Shown in pieces: positions 1-7,472 of a stretch of 35,474 nt of DNA. The notes below the pieces were generated by a model that saw only the letters and a list, made by a program, of their open reading frames with translations, had not been told where the DNA came from and made no database searches. The DNA lies in contig JAHWKL010000013.1 in NCBI GenBank assembly GCA_019347915.1, positions 1-35,474 of the forward strand, written 5' to 3'. The stretch's first letter is position 1. Each line of letters opens with the position of its first letter. This DNA comes from Actinomycetota bacterium (lineage in GTDB: Bacteria; Actinomycetota; Acidimicrobiia; Acidimicrobiales; CADCSY01). The position numbers and the translations under genes were made by a program.

Positions 1-612
1 GAGCCGGGATCGATGTAGCTGGTACCTGCGCCGCTGAAGCGGCACCAGTCCCGCAGGGCGTTGGCGGTGAGTTCGGGGCCATTGTCACAGCGGATGAAGC
101 GGGGGTGGGTGCCTCGTGCTCCGGCGATCTTGTCGAGTGTCGCCACGGTGGCGTCGGCGTCGATGGAGCCGCCGACCACGTCGGAGAGTGACTCCCGGGT
201 GAACTCGTCGACGACGTGGAGGATCTTGATCACCCGCCCGGTGGCGGTGACGTCGAACTGGTAGTCGAGTGCCCACACATGGTTGGGGCTCGTGGCGGCC
301 AGGCGGTCGGCGGGCGTGGTTGAGGCACCAAGGCGCTGACGCTTGCGACGCCTGGGAGGGCCGCAGGCCTTCTTCACGCCACAGACGCTGCACCTTCTTG
401 CGGTTGAGGCAGTAGCCCTCCCGCACCAGCACAGCGTGGGCCCGGCGATAGCCCCACCGGGGATGGTCTTTGGCGAAGCACCGCAGCCGAGCCCGCAAGT
501 CCCGGTCGGGGTCGGCCTCGGCTGGGGCGTGGCGCTGGGTGGAGCGGTGCTGGCCGACGATCTGACACGCCCGCCGCTGCGACAATCCGAGCCGGCTCTG
601 GAGCATCTCCAC
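1..612 (-). pseudogene. IS3-family transposase OrfB, frameshifted and partial
   Basis: OrfB is the catalytic DDE integrase-type subunit, normally made as an OrfAB fusion by -1 frameshifting; the OrfB frame is open upstream of the GTG at 612 back to the slippery site. The N-terminal part has the HTH_21-like signature (RRACQIVGQHRSTQR, DHPRWGYRRAHAVLVREGY). Near base 355, after REEGLR, the frame changes: PPRRRKRQRLGAS continues the family sequence in another frame, through the first catalytic Asp (WALDY, codon at 264-266) and the second (CDNGPE, codon at 84-86). The catalytic Glu is beyond the window. The shift would abolish the product unless it is a sequencing error. Confidence 0.82.
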
Positions 613-635
613 AGCTCGGCGCCGCCTCGACGGGC

Positions 636-914
636 CTACCAGTTTCCCCGGCTGATCTCCCGGAGCGCATCGATCTCCAGCTCCTTGTCGGCCACGATGC
701 GCTTGAGGCGGGTGTTCTCGCGCTCCAGCTCACGGAGGCGCTTGGCGTCGTCGGCTTTCATGCCACCGAACTGGTTGCGCCACCGGTGGTAGGTCGCCTC
801 GGTCACCTCGAGGTGGCGGGCCACCTCCGCGAGGTCCTTGCCCTCACCGAGCATCCGGTCGGCCTCTCGCAACTTGCGGATGATCTGCTCGGGCGTGTGT
901 CGTCGTCTGGCCAT
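636..914 (-). CDS. IS3-family transposase OrfA
   Basis: This small DNA-binding subunit recognises the IS ends. The start at MARRRHTPEQIIRKLREAD is preferred over an in-frame ATG 45 bases upstream because it matches the usual OrfA N-terminus and has GGGAGGATCATCACG before it. Residues 5-50 form the helix-turn-helix (LAEVARHLEVTEATYHRWRNQ). Residues 60-90 form the leucine-zipper-like coiled coil (LRELERENTRLKRIVADKEL) that lets OrfA and OrfAB multimerise. It ends in REISRGNW and then TAG, directly over the presumed -1 slippage point into OrfB. The 92-residue length is normal for the family. Confidence 0.88.
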   Translation of the reverse strand: MARRRHTPEQIIRKLREADRMLGEGKDLAEVARHLEVTEATYHRWRNQFGGMKADDAKRLRELERENTRLKRIVADKELEIDALREISRGNW

Positions 915-1043
915 CGTGATGATCCTCCCTTCACCCACCATCGTGGGCAACGGGCTCACATCACGGGTGGACCGATCTCAGGGGGTCAGGCCACTCAATT
1001 GCAGGTACTGTTTCGCCTACTGAAGGATTGGCCTACCGGAACT

Positions 1044-1724
1044 TCATCTTGTACGAGACCGCCGGGCGCGCCACTTCCCATCACCGCGCAGGGCCAGCAC
1101 CTGGTTGGTGAAGGCAGTGGACCGCTCCGCCGCCAACATGATCTCCTCGGCGTCCCGCCGGACCTCCGACCACCCCGACTCCTGACCCTGTGTCCTCAGG
1201 TCGAGCCCACTGATCACGAAGTCGGCGTAGTTCCTGATGACCGACATGAAGTTGCTGATGCCGTGGGCGATCTCGCTCAGGTCCATGTGGAGGGCCCGCG
1301 TCTCCAGCACGCTGTCCATGCACACCACCACCTCGCTGTAGTCGAGTGGCGTTCCCAGGAGGCCCTTCGCCCCCGCGGCCAGCGCCTGCTCTTTCATGCG
1401 CTCCGACATCTCGCCGGTCATCACGAAGAACGGCAGGTAGGCGCCCGCCGGGGTGGCGCACTGCAGTTGCTCCATCACCTCGAAGCCGTCGCAGTCGTGC
1501 ATGCCCAGATCCAGCAGGACGATGTCGGTGCGGAGCTGGAGGTGGGAGCGCACCGCGGCGCGGGCGTCGACCGCGGTGGCCACCGTGCCGTAGCCGGCGC
1601 GCTTGAGGAACCGCTTCAAGAGGCGGACGTTGGCCGGGTCGTCGCTGACGACGAGAAGGAGCGCGTCGGCGCGATCGCGCGCTGGCTGGCCGTGCGCGAG
1701 TGCGGCGCCTGGTTCCGAGTCCAT
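1044..1724 (-). CDS. Receiver protein with histidine-kinase-like DHp segment, truncated
   Basis: Residues 22-140 are a CheY-like receiver: acidic pocket D28/D29, phospho-acceptor D72 (LLDLGMHDCDG) and switch threonine T103 (FVMTGEM). The conserved lysine of the usual KPF/KPL motif is replaced by threonine (GLLGTPLD, T125), so phosphorylation may be weak or absent. Residues 147-211 resemble the dimerisation/phospho-acceptor helices of hybrid histidine kinases, with H154 in EIAHGISNFMSVIRNYADF and a second helix EEIMLAAERSTAFTNQVLAL. No ATPase domain follows; the protein ends about 15 residues later in a basic tail close to the IS end. The start lies 18 bases after the stop of the upstream surface-protein gene, without a clear ribosome binding site, so translation is probably coupled. 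It may be a kinase truncated by the IS event; this is inference. Confidence 0.75.
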   Translation of the reverse strand: MDSEPGAALAHGQPARDRADALLLVVSDDPANVRLLKRFLKRAGYGTVATAVDARAAVRSHLQLRTDIVLLDLGMHDCDGFEVMEQLQCATPAGAYLPFFVMTGEMSERMKEQALAAGAKGLLGTPLDYSEVVVCMDSVLETRALHMDLSEIAHGISNFMSVIRNYADFVISGLDLRTQGQESGWSEVRRDAEEIMLAAERSTAFTNQVLALRGDGKWRARRSRTR

Positions 1725-1742
1725 CGGTATCAGCTGCGCGAG

Positions 1743-2285
1743 CTAGCTCGGGACGCGCGCACGACGGGCGGCGAGGGCCAGCCCGACGGTGGCGAGCCCG
1801 CCCAGCAGCACCACGTCGCTCGTGCTCACGGGGAGACCGTGCACCGATCGTGCCCCCTCCTCGGGCGGGCGCATCCGTGCGGAGAGTCCCCACCCGCCCC
1901 CGCGCCCAGGCCCACGGAGGTCGATGAGCGGCGGTGGCAGGCTTGCCGCCGCGCCCGCCCACGCGACGCCCACGTACTCGCCACCGTCTCGAGAAGCCGG
2001 TGGCAAGCCCACGTAGTCACCCCCTCCGGCTTCGCCGGGTAGGCCGACGTAGTCATTTTCTTCCCCTTCGCCGGGAAGGCCGGCGTAGTCATTTTCTTCG
2101 GCTTCGCCGGGAAGGCCGACGTAGTCGCCACCCTCTGCGGAGCCGGACTCGCGGCCAGACCCGACCTCATCGCTCCCGGCACCCGGTGGTAACCCGATGT
2201 GGTCCTGGGCCGACGAGGCCGGCGCCAGCCCGACGGAGGCCAGCACCAGGATGGAGCCGGATGCCAGCAGTTGACCGGTCCTCAT
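1743..2285 (-). CDS. Secreted YVGLP-repeat surface protein with sorting-signal-like C-terminus
   Basis: The 180-residue product begins with a clear signal peptide (MRTGQLLASGSILVLASVG, cleavage probably after ASSAQ). Residues 27-105 are acidic and carry six versions of a roughly 12-residue unit with the core (D/E)YVGLP: DHIGLPPG, DYVGLPGEAEEN, DYAGLPGEGEEN, DYVGLPGEAGGG, DYVGLPPASRDGG and EYVGVAWAG. The C-terminus has the tripartite look of a sortase-type sorting signal: LPVSTS, a hydrophobic helix (VVLLGGLATVGLALA), then the basic tail ARRARVPS. The canonical LPxTG is not matched, and no sortase is in the window. The start has GGGAGATCCAAC before the ATG. It is probably co-transcribed with the receiver gene. 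Function unknown; an envelope-anchored spacer is a guess. Confidence 0.72.
   Translation of the reverse strand: MRTGQLLASGSILVLASVGLAPASSAQDHIGLPPGAGSDEVGSGRESGSAEGGDYVGLPGEAEENDYAGLPGEGEENDYVGLPGEAGGGDYVGLPPASRDGGEYVGVAWAGAAASLPPPLIDLRGPGRGGGWGLSARMRPPEEGARSVHGLPVSTSDVVLLGGLATVGLALAARRARVPS
2030..2137 (-). repeat. Three tandem 36-bp coding repeats
   Basis: Units begin at 2030, 2066 and 2102 on the plus strand with cttcgccggg and differ by a few bases; unit 1 has gggtagg where units 2 and 3 have gggaagg. Each unit encodes one 12-residue YVGLP repeat of the surface protein. Degenerate flanking copies lie on both sides. The period is a multiple of three, so copy-number change would keep the frame. 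Confidence 0.85.
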
Positions 2286-2670
2286 GTTGGATCTCCCGAC
2301 CGGCCCTTGCCCGGGGAGCAGTCCCCCTTGGTCCTCGCTTCCAACGGCCGCCCTTCCTCTCGGTGGACGATCTCGACGGGACGGAGCCGTCTACGTCGTT
2401 CTCGAGTCGGTACGAAGCGATCGGCGCAGCGGATTCCCGGGATTTTCCCAAGTGCGGTGGCGACGCTCCACTCGAGGGCTCACAAGCAAAGAATTGGTCA
2501 AGGTGATGGCACAAGTGCCGACGCCTATGACAGGCTCTTCGTCTGGAGGACGTCGAGCGCTCTCGTTCGGAGGCTTCGTTGTCATCAATCGGGATCCCAT
2601 CGCAGTGCTCACCGTGCCGACACGGAGCGCACGTCGGCTACGGCCGCCGCAGCGCGGACAGGGGTCGGCC
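2286..2670. other. Divergent intergenic region, 385 bp
   Basis: This lies between the minus-strand YVGLP gene and the plus-strand anti-sigma gene and must hold both promoters. The middle is less GC-rich than its flanks (around 2440-2600). A small inverted repeat, gggattttccc, sits near 2440. I could not identify a convincing -10/-35 pair. Reading frames here look non-coding. Confidence 0.4.
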
Positions 2671-2943
2671 ATGACCCCCGCCCGCAGCCAACGGGAGACA
2701 CGTGCCTTGCTGGGGGCCTACGTGCTCGACGCCGTCGACGAGGCAGAGCGGCAGCAGGTCGAGGCCCACCTCGAGGGCTGCGCCGCCTGTCGTCGGGAGC
2801 TGGCGCGCCTGCGGGAGGCCGCAGACATGCTTCCCTCGCCCTCCCGGCCCCCCGAGGAGCTCTGGAGGCGCATCGTCGCCGAGGTGCAAGCCGTCGAGGA
2901 CGAAGGGCGTGGTGCGAATGGAGGCCAGACCGCAACCGGTTGA
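2671..2943 (+). CDS. Stand-alone zinc-finger anti-sigma (ZAS-like) protein
   Basis: The 90-residue protein carries the zf-HC2/ZAS signature of anti-sigma factors that bind group IV (ECF) sigma factors: LGAYVLDAVDEAERQQVEAHL followed by HLEGCAACRREL, giving the H-x3-C-x2-C zinc site at about residues 32-39. The ATG at 2671 is chosen because family homology starts almost immediately; the frame is open further upstream but that part does not look like protein. There is no transmembrane helix or extracytoplasmic sensor, unlike RskA/RsiW-type proteins, so it would be a soluble regulator. No sigma-factor gene is adjacent. It converges with the deacetylase gene, with stops 15 bases apart. Confidence 0.78.
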   Translation: MTPARSQRETRALLGAYVLDAVDEAERQQVEAHLEGCAACRRELARLREAADMLPSPSRPPEELWRRIVAEVQAVEDEGRGANGGQTATG

Positions 2944-2957
2944 GTAGGCCGACACGC

Positions 2958-3773
2958 TCAATCGGCCCCCGAGCCACCCACGACGTCGGACTGGGTGTCG
3001 GGCCAGGAACGGGCTGAGCGAGCCAGGTGGTAGGCGAGCCGGGCTCGGCCCTGGCCGCTGCACATGGTGATCCGGGGCAGCCGGAAGGGATCGATGCCCG
3101 GGTTGACCCGCCCGTTCACGAAGGTGAAGCCGGCCGCGTATCCGGCAACGGTCACCGCTTCTCGCACCCGGGCGTCGTGGTGCCCGAACGGGTAAGCGAA
3201 AAGGTCCACCGACGCCTGGACCAGGTCCTGGAGCTCGTGGCGGGCGCCGACGAGCTCGTCGGCGAGCGCGGTGGCGTCCAGGCCCGGCAGCGAGGGGTGG
3301 GTGCGGGTGTGTGACGCGATGGCGAGACCGGCCCCAGCCACCTCAGCCAGCTCCCGGCGGGTCATCAGCCGGGCTGCACCCCGCCACCACGGTGGCGGGC
3401 AGCCCAACCCCCGCGTGACGGCGAAGACGGTCGCCGGCAAACCGAGGTCGGCGAGTACGGGGAGGGCGTACCGGTGCACGCCGGCAAGGCCGTCATCGAA
3501 GACGACCGCGGCAAGTCCGTCGACCGACTCATCGGAGAGGAAAGCCTGCGTCAGCGTGGCCAGGTCGACGAAGCGGAGTCCTGCGTCCGCCGCGGTCGTG
3601 AGCTGCCGGCGGAGCTGGGCGGGCGAGACGTAGTAGTCCGTGCCGTTGGAGGCATCATTCCCGACGTCGTGGTAGGCGAGCACGACCGCGCCACGGGTCG
3701 CCATCCGCCAACCAGCCAGGACGGCACCGGCGCGCACCGCCCCCGAAAGCCGCGCCAGCGATGTGGTCAGCAC
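2958..3773 (-). CDS. Polysaccharide deacetylase (NodB/CE4 family)
   Basis: This is predicted to remove acetyl groups from N-acetylated sugars of the polysaccharide or envelope. In the 271-residue product, motif 1 is VFDDG (D93, D94), motif 2 is the metal-binding SHTRTH (H155, H159), and motif 3 is AYPFGHHD (about 193-200). An early block (VLAYHDVG, about 31-38) is typical of this family. The GTG at 3773 overlaps the end of the upstream glycosyltransferase by seven bases and follows GGAGG at a good distance, so the two are translationally coupled. The first 25 residues are mildly hydrophobic but not a clear signal peptide. As last gene of the block, it probably tailors the finished glycan. Confidence 0.87.
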   Translation of the reverse strand: MLTTSLARLSGAVRAGAVLAGWRMATRGAVVLAYHDVGNDASNGTDYYVSPAQLRRQLTTAADAGLRFVDLATLTQAFLSDESVDGLAAVVFDDGLAGVHRYALPVLADLGLPATVFAVTRGLGCPPPWWRGAARLMTRRELAEVAGAGLAIASHTRTHPSLPGLDATALADELVGARHELQDLVQASVDLFAYPFGHHDARVREAVTVAGYAAGFTFVNGRVNPGIDPFRLPRITMCSGQGRARLAYHLARSARSWPDTQSDVVGGSGAD

Positions 3774-4906
3774 CGTGACCGGGCCTCCACCAGCGTGGCG
3801 GCCCGTGGACCACCGTCGCCAGCGCCGGCCAGGTCGGCGAGTACCCCCAGCAACACCTCTATCTGCCGGTCCAGGCGCAGGCCGCGGGCGACGGCAGCGC
3901 GAGCGGGGGCCGCCTCGCCCCGGAACTGCCTCGGATTCTGCAGTACGTCCTCGAGGGCCCCGGCGAGGGCGTCGACCCGGCGGGGCGGGACCAGCACGCC
4001 GGCGTCGCCGAGCATCTCCACCACGCCCCCGTGGGCCGTGGCCACCACCGGCAGGCCGATGCTCATGGCCTCCACGACGCTCAATGACCCCGCCTCGGGA
4101 TCGGTGCTGGGCGAGACCATGACCGTCCAGGAGCGCATCCGGGCCAGCGGGTCGGCCACGTGGCCCAGGAAGCGGACCCGACCCGCCAGGTCGGGGCGGG
4201 CCGCCCGAGCCTCCAGCGACGTCACGTAGTCGCCGTCCTTCGGGAACCGGCCCCCCATGAGTTCGACGACGACGTCGCTGCGGGGAAGGGCGGCCACCGC
4301 GTCGAGCAGGACGTCTTGCCCCTTCCAGGAGGTGAGCACGGCGTTGCAGCCGATCACCGGCGACGCCGGAGGGTCGGGAAGCACAGGCTCGACGGGCCAC
4401 GGCGTGCCGTTGTACACCACCAGCGTGGCGAGGGAGAAGGGGGACAGGGCCCGCTCCACGGCCGACGAGACGCAAATCGCCAGGTCCACCGCCGGCGCGC
4501 AGCGCCGCAGCATGGCCAACCGGTCGCGGCGAACCACCACGTCGTGCACGAGCCATGCCGCCGGCACCCGGGCCGTCAGCCGGGCCAGTCGCAGCACGGG
4601 CAGAACCAGCAGCCCGTTGGCCAACACCACGTCGGCGCCGGCGAGCGCCCGGCGCACCGGCACAACGGCCCCTAGCCATCTCAGCACCAGGCGGAGGAAG
4701 GCAAGCAGGCGGGGGCCTCTGGGCAGGGTGAGCTCGGGCACCCGGCGGCGGTCCACGCCAGCATCTTCCAAGGTGGCGACCAGAGGACCGTCCGGGCTGA
4801 GACACGTCACCTCCCAGCCGTTCTCGACGGCGGCCCGCAAGACGCGGGCCAGCACTCGCTCGGCGCCGGAGGACTGGCCGGTGTGCGACACGGCGACCAG
4901 GCGCAT
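3767..4906 (-). CDS. Glycosyltransferase family 4 (GT-B fold)
   Basis: The 379-residue protein is of normal GT4 length. The N-terminal acceptor domain opens with MRLVAVSHTGQSSGAERVL, with the GAE motif seen in many EPS transferases. The donor-binding domain has the lysine segment LTSWKGQDVLLDA and the retaining-GT signature PEAGSLSVVEAMSIGLPVVAT (E-x7-E type), followed by GVVEMLGDAGVLVPP. It would add a sugar to the lipid-linked repeat unit at the cytoplasmic face; the donor cannot be told from sequence. Its ATG shares one base with the TGA of the flippase (TGATG), so the pair is coupled. Confidence 0.9.
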   Translation of the reverse strand: MRLVAVSHTGQSSGAERVLARVLRAAVENGWEVTCLSPDGPLVATLEDAGVDRRRVPELTLPRGPRLLAFLRLVLRWLGAVVPVRRALAGADVVLANGLLVLPVLRLARLTARVPAAWLVHDVVVRRDRLAMLRRCAPAVDLAICVSSAVERALSPFSLATLVVYNGTPWPVEPVLPDPPASPVIGCNAVLTSWKGQDVLLDAVAALPRSDVVVELMGGRFPKDGDYVTSLEARAARPDLAGRVRFLGHVADPLARMRSWTVMVSPSTDPEAGSLSVVEAMSIGLPVVATAHGGVVEMLGDAGVLVPPRRVDALAGALEDVLQNPRQFRGEAAPARAAVARGLRLDRQIEVLLGVLADLAGAGDGGPRAATLVEARSRC

Positions 4907-6435
4907 CAGCCGCTCACCTCCGTTTCCTCACCGGCCAGCGCCCGCCAGCCGCCGGGGCCGGCGGCACCGGCGGCGTCCGCAGCGGCGAGGAACACCACCG
5001 CCGTGCCGGCGGCGGCAAGAGGCCACGGGACCAGGCGGGCCAGAAGGGCACCGACGAGGAGGGCAACCACGCCGCAGGGAACGGCTCGCGCCGCCGGCGC
5101 CAGACGCGAGGGGCGCAGGCCCGGCTGTCGCAGGAGGATCAGCCAGAGCAACCCCACCACGACCAGCTCGGTCACCAAGGTGGTGACCGCTGCGCCCTGG
5201 TACGACCAGGCGGGAATCGCCCACAGGTTGAGCCCCACGTTGAGGACCACGCCGACGAGGGTCGCCACCGGGTAGAGGCGGTGGCGGCCGGTGGCCACCA
5301 GGGCGGTGAATGCCAGGCTGCCGAAGAAGGCGATGGCCTCGGCGACGACGACGATCCGGGTGGCGCCGGCACCGGCACCGTACTCCGCTCCGTACAGCGT
5401 CTCGACGAGGGGCTCGGCGAACAACAGGAACTCGACCACCACGAGCACGGCGGCGAGCATCAGGATGGTGAACGCACGCCGGAACCCGTCCCGGAACCGC
5501 GCCGGGTGATCGGGCCAGGCCCGTACCAGTACCGGGAGGGTGGCGATCATCATGGCCGTGGACACGAAGTGCACGACGTCGACGAACTTGTAGGCGACCC
5601 CGTAGACGCCAACCGAGGCGAACGAATCCAGCTTCGAGAGCATCACGGAGTCGATGCGGTAGTAGGCGGTGGCCAACGCTCCACCCAGGGCAAGGGGCAC
5701 GGCTTCCCGGAACAACCGTCCCCACGCTTCCCATAGGAACCGGTAGCGCAGGTCGAGCAGGCGTCGGCCCCAGCGCCAGTGCCAGGCGAGGATCACCACT
5801 TCGGCGATCACCGCCGGGATGGTGAAGAGCAGTACCGACCCGCCGGCGGTGGCGATGGCGGCGGTGAGGGCGATCTGGCTGAGCTGGCCCATGACGGATG
5901 CGGTAGCGAGGGGCCGTAGCCGGTTCTCGGCCTGGAAGACGGCGACGTAGGCCTGCGAGGGAGTGGCGATGACCAGCACCAGTGCCGCCACCGCCGTGGC
6001 CCTGACCACGTCACCGGGATAGCCGGTCGCCGCCACCACGGCGACAGCGATCATGTAGCCGCCGATACCAAGCGCCGTTCGCAACAACACGTAGGAGCCG
6101 GCGAAGGTGCCTGGGTCGTTCTTTTCGTCAAGGATGCCGGCTACCGCCACCCGGCCCATGCCCAACTCGGTGAGCGTCGCCACCAGACCGAGGAAGCCGA
6201 AGATGAAGGCGAAGCGCCCGAACTCGTCAACGCTCAGGCTGCGGACGATCAGGAGGGTCCCGGCCCACCCCAGGACGGCCACGGCGAGGCGGCCGGCGAG
6301 CAGGGTCCCGGCGTCGGCCAGCAGGCGACTCCCTCGGGGAGGACTGGCTTTCGTGTCGGGTCGGTCCGGCGGCACCTGCAAACCAGACGGCGCCGGCGGC
6401 CGATCGGATGGCCGGAGCCGCCCGCCGGCCGTCAC
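4906..6435 (-). CDS. Wzx-type oligosaccharide flippase (polysaccharide biosynthesis family)
   Basis: The 509-residue integral membrane protein of the MOP/Wzx superfamily moves the undecaprenyl-linked repeat unit across the membrane. About 12-14 hydrophobic segments are visible, starting at LLAGRLAVAVLGWAGTLLIV and ending near LVPWPLAAAGTAVVFLAA. Family features include RSLSVDEFGRFAFIFGFLGL in the first loop and AYYRIDSVMLSKLDSFASVG before the central helices. The GTG at 6435 overlaps the TGA of the upstream glycosyltransferase as GTGA. The frame is open far upstream, but that part is antisense-like and Arg/Gly/Pro-rich, so it was excluded. The first 45 residues are hydrophilic and proline-rich. 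Confidence 0.9.
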   Translation of the reverse strand: MTAGGRLRPSDRPPAPSGLQVPPDRPDTKASPPRGSRLLADAGTLLAGRLAVAVLGWAGTLLIVRSLSVDEFGRFAFIFGFLGLVATLTELGMGRVAVAGILDEKNDPGTFAGSYVLLRTALGIGGYMIAVAVVAATGYPGDVVRATAVAALVLVIATPSQAYVAVFQAENRLRPLATASVMGQLSQIALTAAIATAGGSVLLFTIPAVIAEVVILAWHWRWGRRLLDLRYRFLWEAWGRLFREAVPLALGGALATAYYRIDSVMLSKLDSFASVGVYGVAYKFVDVVHFVSTAMMIATLPVLVRAWPDHPARFRDGFRRAFTILMLAAVLVVVEFLLFAEPLVETLYGAEYGAGAGATRIVVVAEAIAFFGSLAFTALVATGRHRLYPVATLVGVVLNVGLNLWAIPAWSYQGAAVTTLVTELVVVGLLWLILLRQPGLRPSRLAPAARAVPCGVVALLVGALLARLVPWPLAAAGTAVVFLAAADAAGAAGPGGWRALAGEETEVSG

Positions 6436-7472
6436 ACGCACGCGCCCAGCGAGCGGTACACCGCAGCGGTGGCCGAGGCCGTCGCCGTCCACGTGAACGA
6501 CGCCGCCCGCTCGATCCCGGCCTGCGCCATCTCGCGGCGTCGCTCGGTGTCGCCCAGCACCTCCCTGATGGTCTGACCCAGGCGCTCGCCGTCGCCCGGA
6601 GGCACCAGCCAGGCGGCGTCTCCCAGCACTTCGGGCAACGATGCCACCCGAGTGGCCACCACCGCCGCGCCGCAGGCCATGGCCTCCAGGGGCGGGAGGC
6701 CGAAGCCCTCGTAGCGGGACGGGTAGGCCACCACCGTGGCGCAGCCGTAGAGCGGGGCCAGGTCGGTGCGCGGCACGTACCCGAGCCGGACGGTGCCCGG
6801 GGCCGCCGGGCTCCCGTCGCCGGCGCCGGCCAGCACGAGGGGAACGCCCACCTGGCGGCATGCCCAGGTCAGGGTGGGAACGTCCTTGCGGGGCTCGATG
6901 GTCCCGACGTGGAGCACGAACCTCGGTGGGAGCTGGTAGCGGCGTCGCACCCGCTCCACCTCATGGGCCGGCGCCGGCCTGAGGTCGGTCGACGGCGCCA
7001 GCGGCGTCACCACCGCCGTGCGGCCGAAGCGGGCGGCCACGCGCTCAGCGGTGAAGGCAGAAACCGCCACCACCGTGTCAACGCGCCGCAGGGAGCGACG
7101 GATCAGCGCTCGCTCACCGCGGGCGCGGGTGCGGGAGAAGGCCCAGGGGACGTCGAACACGGCCAAGTCGTGAACGGTGGCGACGCTCGGGCCCCGGCGG
7201 CGGACGGGGACGTCGACGTCGAGCCCGTGGACCACGTCGGCGGCGCCGAGCGACCGCAGACCGTGCAGGGCCCGCGCCACTCCGTCGGCCGTGGGCCGCA
7301 CCAGAGGCTTGACCCCGGGGGGCAACTCGCACTCGACGTCCCGCTGGACGGCGGCCACGACGTCGCCGTCGACGGCCAACGCCAGCGGGGGAAGGAGCTC
7401 GCGGATGTAGGTCTGCACGCCACTGCCACCCGGGCGCAGGGCCAGCGCGTTCAACGCGACGCGGCCGCCCAC
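6432..7472 (-). CDS. Glycosyltransferase family 4 (mannosyltransferase-like)
   Basis: The 346-residue protein starts at a GTG overlapping the 3' end of the ligase gene by 22 bases; homology begins at once with GRVALNALALRPGGSGVQTY, a typical GT4 N-terminus. Later motifs are VATVHDLAVFDVPWAF, VSAFTAERVAARFGR, HVGTIEPRKDVPTL and the donor-site block YEGFGLPPLEAMACGAAVVAT. These are those of retaining GT4 enzymes related to WbaZ/WbdA-type mannosyltransferases; the actual donor is not determined. The reading frame stays open on the minus strand to base 11132, but everything beyond 7472 is antisense to other genes and was rejected. Confidence 0.88.
   Translation of the reverse strand: MGGRVALNALALRPGGSGVQTYIRELLPPLALAVDGDVVAAVQRDVECELPPGVKPLVRPTADGVARALHGLRSLGAADVVHGLDVDVPVRRRGPSVATVHDLAVFDVPWAFSRTRARGERALIRRSLRRVDTVVAVSAFTAERVAARFGRTAVVTPLAPSTDLRPAPAHEVERVRRRYQLPPRFVLHVGTIEPRKDVPTLTWACRQVGVPLVLAGAGDGSPAAPGTVRLGYVPRTDLAPLYGCATVVAYPSRYEGFGLPPLEAMACGAAVVATRVASLPEVLGDAAWLVPPGDGERLGQTIREVLGDTERRREMAQAGIERAASFTWTATASATAAVYRSLGACV

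Larger units (their letters stand above)
1..997 (-). mobile_element. IS3-family insertion sequence, partial
   Basis: The element is read on the minus strand and is cut by the window start. It has the IS3 layout of a short helix-turn-helix OrfA followed by a DDE transposase OrfB in the -1 frame. A GGGGAAAC stretch just before the OrfA stop is a plausible slippage site. The outer end upstream of OrfA is not sharply defined; I place it near 990-997, where the minus strand reads TGAGTGGCCTGACCCC, but the other end lies outside the window, so inverted repeats and target duplication cannot be confirmed. OrfB also carries a second, non-programmed frame change near 355. Confidence 0.85.

Noticed and set aside
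1743-1850. Canonical LPxTG sortase signal in the YVGLP protein
   Set aside because: The motif is LPVST followed by S, not LPxTG, and no sortase gene is present; reported only as sorting-like.
2030-2137. 36-bp repeats as a CRISPR array
   Set aside because: The copies are directly adjacent without spacers and encode a protein repeat in frame.
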